Of a DNA stretch of 8,310 nucleotides, positions 6,062 to 8,310 are shown piece after piece. Within the stretch, counting starts at the first letter, position 1; each line of letters begins with the position of its first letter. Below the pieces are notes generated by a model. The model was not told the DNA's origin. It searched no databases and saw only the letters and a program-made list of their open reading frames with translations. The stretch comes from JAWWBN01 sp033720955 (GTDB lineage Bacteria > Acidobacteriota > Thermoanaerobaculia > Multivoradales > JAHEKO01), in assembly GCA_033720955.1 (NCBI GenBank), contig JAWWBN010000171.1, positions 1 through 8,310 on the forward strand, read 5' to 3'. A program made the position numbers and the translations under genes.

Positions 6062-8310
6062 GGAGCGCCCCCTGGGCCCTTCTCGCCCTGCTGCTCGCGG
6101 CCGGGCCGGCGGCGGCGCAGGCCGACGACCCGGTGCCGCTCCAGCCGCCGGCGCCGGCGGGGGGAGCGGGGCTGGAGCTGGAGCAGGTCGAGGAGGGGTC
6201 GGACGACGGCGAGCTCCCGCCGGAGACGGAGGTGGAGACGTCGCGCCCCGACCTCGAGCGGATCCGCTTCCAGCTTCCCTTCTCGGACGCCTCGGGCGGC
6301 GGCACCGCGGTGGGCTCGGCGGGCGCCCTGGAGTACCCGCGGTCCGACTTCGTGGTGGCCTCCGGCGGCATCGAGATCGCGTACCGGCAGTACAAGATCC
6401 AGGCGGAGAGGGCGGAGGTGGATCTGGCCACCAAGGAGGTGGTGGCCGAGGGCGACGTGATCCTGGACGAGGGGCCGCGCCGGCTGGCCGGCGAGCGGCT
6501 CGAGTTCAACCTCGAGACCAAGACCGGGCGGATGCTCGAGGCCCAGGCCTTTGTGGACCCCGACATCTACTTCGAGGGCGAGGAGATCGCCAAGGTCGGC
6601 GAGAACCTCTACACCGTGCACCACGGCATGATGACCTCCTGCCTCGACGAGACCCCCGACTGGAGCTTCCGCCTGGGCCGCGCCAAGGTGAATCTCGACG
6701 GCTACGCGCGGGTCACCCACACCACCATGCGGGTGAAGAAGCTGCCGGTGCTCTACTGGCCCTACATGGCCTGGCCCACAGAGCGCGGGCGCAAGTCGGG
6801 CTTCCTCTTCCCGAACATCGGCAGCTCGCGGCAGCGCGGCTACACCCTGGGGCTGGCCTACTTCCAGACCCTGGGACGCTCCTACGACGCCACCCTCTTC
6901 GCCGATCTCTACGAGGAGGACTACCTGGGCCTGGGGAGCGAGTTCCGGTACCACCCCACCCTGGGCACCCACGGCGCCGCCACCGCCTACTTCATCGACG
7001 ACCCCGAGGTGAACGACACGCGCTGGAAGGCCACGGTGGACCACGTCAGCAGCGATCTGCCGTGGGGCCTTCAGGGGGTCATCCGGTACGTGGGCTTCTC
7101 GGACTTCGACTTCTTCCGCGACTTCGAGCGCGACTTCAACAACGTCAGCCTCCGGCGTGTGTTCTCGACCGGCTATCTGACCGGCAACTGGGGCCTCCAC
7201 TCGGCGAACCTGCTGGTTGGCGAGGACACGGTCTTCATCAGCCGCAACACCGAGGTGGTGCAGCGACAGCTTCCGGAGCTCGAGTACCGGATGCGCTCCA
7301 CCCAGGTCGGCTCCCTGCCGCTCTACCTCCAGCTCGCCAGCTCGGCCCACGCCTTCTCGGCCGAGCGCACCGGGATCTTCGACGAGACCTGGCAGCGCTT
7401 CGAGGTGGCGCCGGTGCTCTCGGTGCCGTTGAGCCCGTCGCCCTGGCTGTCCCTGTCGGTGTCGGCCGGGGGCCGTCTGACCTGGTACAGCGACAGCGTC
7501 GACCCGGCCACCCGCCAGTTCTCCGGGGAGCAGCTCACCCGCACCCTCCCCAGCGCCACGGCGGAGATCGTCGGCCCCTCCTTCTCGAAGATCTTCAACG
7601 CCAAGATCGGCCGCTTCGGCAAGTTCAAGCACATCATCGAGCCGCGCGTCAACTACACCTTCATCGACGACTTCGAAGAGCAGTCCCAGGTGCCTCTCTT
7701 CGACGAGCTCGACCTGCTGGTGGAGCGCAACTTCGTCACCTTCTCGATCATCAACCGCCTGCTCGCCAAGCCGGCCGACGAGAACGCGCTGGAAGGCGCG
7801 CGGGAGATCTTCTCCTTCGAGCTGGCCCAGTCGTACAGCCTGCTCGACGAGCAGCCGTTCCAGATCTCGCGGGACCGCACCATGGAGACCTCCCGCGGCC
7901 CGATTCTCGGGTTCGCCCGGTTCAACCCGGGGACCCGGGTCAACCTCGAGGCGCGGTTCAGCTTCAACACCCTCTTCGACAAGCTCAACTCGGCCTCCTT
8001 CTCCGGCTTCGCCAACGTGGGCCGCTCGGCGACCCTGGGCGCCACCTGGTTCACCCGCTTCGATCCCGAGACCGGCGACACCTCTCTGCATCAGGCCCGT
8101 CTCTTCTCCCAGCTCGACCTGGTTCGCAACCGCCTCCGTCTGGCCTCGCAGGTCAACTACGACTTCGTGGCCGAGCTGCTGCAGCAGCAGCGGCACGTCC
8201 TGACCTACCTCTCCCAGTGCTGGGGAATGTCGCTCGAGTTCCGCGAGCTGCAGTCCATCAACCGGCGCGACCGCGACATCCGTCTCTCCATCTCGCTGAA
8301 GAACGTCGGC
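6058..8310 (+). CDS. lptD: LPS-assembly protein LptD, 3' end beyond the window
   Basis: The visible part is 751 codons without a stop. LptD is the outer-membrane barrel that, with LptE, inserts lipopolysaccharide into the outer leaflet. Residues 1-22 are a signal peptide (cleavage near AAAQA-DD). An acidic, Pro-rich stretch follows, then an OstA/LptA-like periplasmic domain (about 96-170: FVVASGGIEIAYRQYKIQAE, VVAEGDVILDEG). TSC (Cys195) with ETPDWSFRLGRAKV follows, then the barrel entry PVLYWPYMAWP (230-240) and RKSGFLFPNIGSS. Amphipathic strands continue to the window end, including LPELEYRM and FKHIIEPRVNYTF. Cys721 in SQCWGMSLEF is the conserved late cysteine, and the sequence after it (LSISLKNVG) resembles the last strand, so few residues are probably missing. 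The GTG start overlaps the thiolase TGA by 4 bases with GGGAG (6045-6049) 8 bases upstream; the next in-frame Met is far inside the protein. No gene for LptE or LptA is seen here. Confidence 0.95.
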   Translation, partial: MRSAPWALLALLLAAGPAAAQADDPVPLQPPAPAGGAGLELEQVEEGSDDGELPPETEVETSRPDLERIRFQLPFSDASGGGTAVGSAGALEYPRSDFVVASGGIEIAYRQYKIQAERAEVDLATKEVVAEGDVILDEGPRRLAGERLEFNLETKTGRMLEAQAFVDPDIYFEGEEIAKVGENLYTVHHGMMTSCLDETPDWSFRLGRAKVNLDGYARVTHTTMRVKKLPVLYWPYMAWPTERGRKSGFLFPNIGSSRQRGYTLGLAYFQTLGRSYDATLFADLYEEDYLGLGSEFRYHPTLGTHGAATAYFIDDPEVNDTRWKATVDHVSSDLPWGLQGVIRYVGFSDFDFFRDFERDFNNVSLRRVFSTGYLTGNWGLHSANLLVGEDTVFISRNTEVVQRQLPELEYRMRSTQVGSLPLYLQLASSAHAFSAERTGIFDETWQRFEVAPVLSVPLSPSPWLSLSVSAGGRLTWYSDSVDPATRQFSGEQLTRTLPSATAEIVGPSFSKIFNAKIGRFGKFKHIIEPRVNYTFIDDFEEQSQVPLFDELDLLVERNFVTFSIINRLLAKPADENALEGAREIFSFELAQSYSLLDEQPFQISRDRTMETSRGPILGFARFNPGTRVNLEARFSFNTLFDKLNSASFSGFANVGRSATLGATWFTRFDPETGDTSLHQARLFSQLDLVRNRLRLASQVNYDFVAELLQQQRHVLTYLSQCWGMSLEFRELQSINRRDRDIRLSISLKNVG

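Noticed and set aside
5914..8196. A 760-codon open frame on the minus strand opposite lptD
   Set aside because: The plus strand encodes a clear LptD throughout. The minus frame is rich in Gly/Val/Leu/Glu/Arg/His with no recognisable domain and is the expected antisense shadow of strong G/C third-position bias.

Overview
The window reads as ordinary chromosomal DNA from a high-GC, outer-membrane-bearing (Gram-negative) bacterium. The evidence is an LptD lipopolysaccharide-transport barrel, a TonB C-terminal domain, a CsgG-like secretion protein, and strong G/C preference at third codon positions in every gene. A eukaryotic-type kinase fold joined to TonB, in this setting, suggests Acidobacteriota or a deltaproteobacterial/Myxococcota-like lineage. 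This is an inference from style, since the window carries no phylogenetic marker. I see no tRNA, rRNA, CRISPR array, transposase or integrase, and no sign of recent transfer.

Layout. (1) 113-1024 (+): a CsgG-family protein with a signal peptide. (2) 1028-3232 (-): a 734-residue membrane protein with a degenerate Ser/Thr kinase domain, a proline-rich linker, one membrane helix, a periplasmic Pro/Glu-rich spacer with a coiled coil, and a TonB C-terminal domain. It converges on the CsgG gene with only 3 bases between the stop codons. (3) 3270-4331 (-): MltG, a peptidoglycan lytic transglycosylase. (4) 4336-4752 (-): RuvX/YqgF, a Holliday-junction resolvase-like nuclease, directly upstream of mltG with a 4-base gap. 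(5) A 121-base divergent intergenic region. (6) 4874-6061 (+): a complete acetyl-CoA acetyltransferase (thiolase). (7) 6058 to the window end (+): LptD, overlapping the thiolase by 4 bases and cut off by the window edge.

Functional picture. Apart from RuvX and the thiolase, the genes serve the cell envelope: an outer-membrane secretion-type channel, a TonB-like energy transducer, a glycan-strand terminase and the LPS assembly translocon. The standout is the kinase-like/TonB fusion. Its lysine and alpha-C glutamate are kept, but the catalytic HRD aspartate and DFG aspartate are both replaced, so it looks like a cytoplasmic pseudokinase sensor or scaffold coupled across the inner membrane to a TonB domain. 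Secondary points of interest are promoter-like boxes placed so close to start codons that very short-leader or leaderless mRNAs are plausible, a small hairpin that spans both convergent stop codons, and a two-cysteine LptD. The remaining genes are well-recognised housekeeping families.
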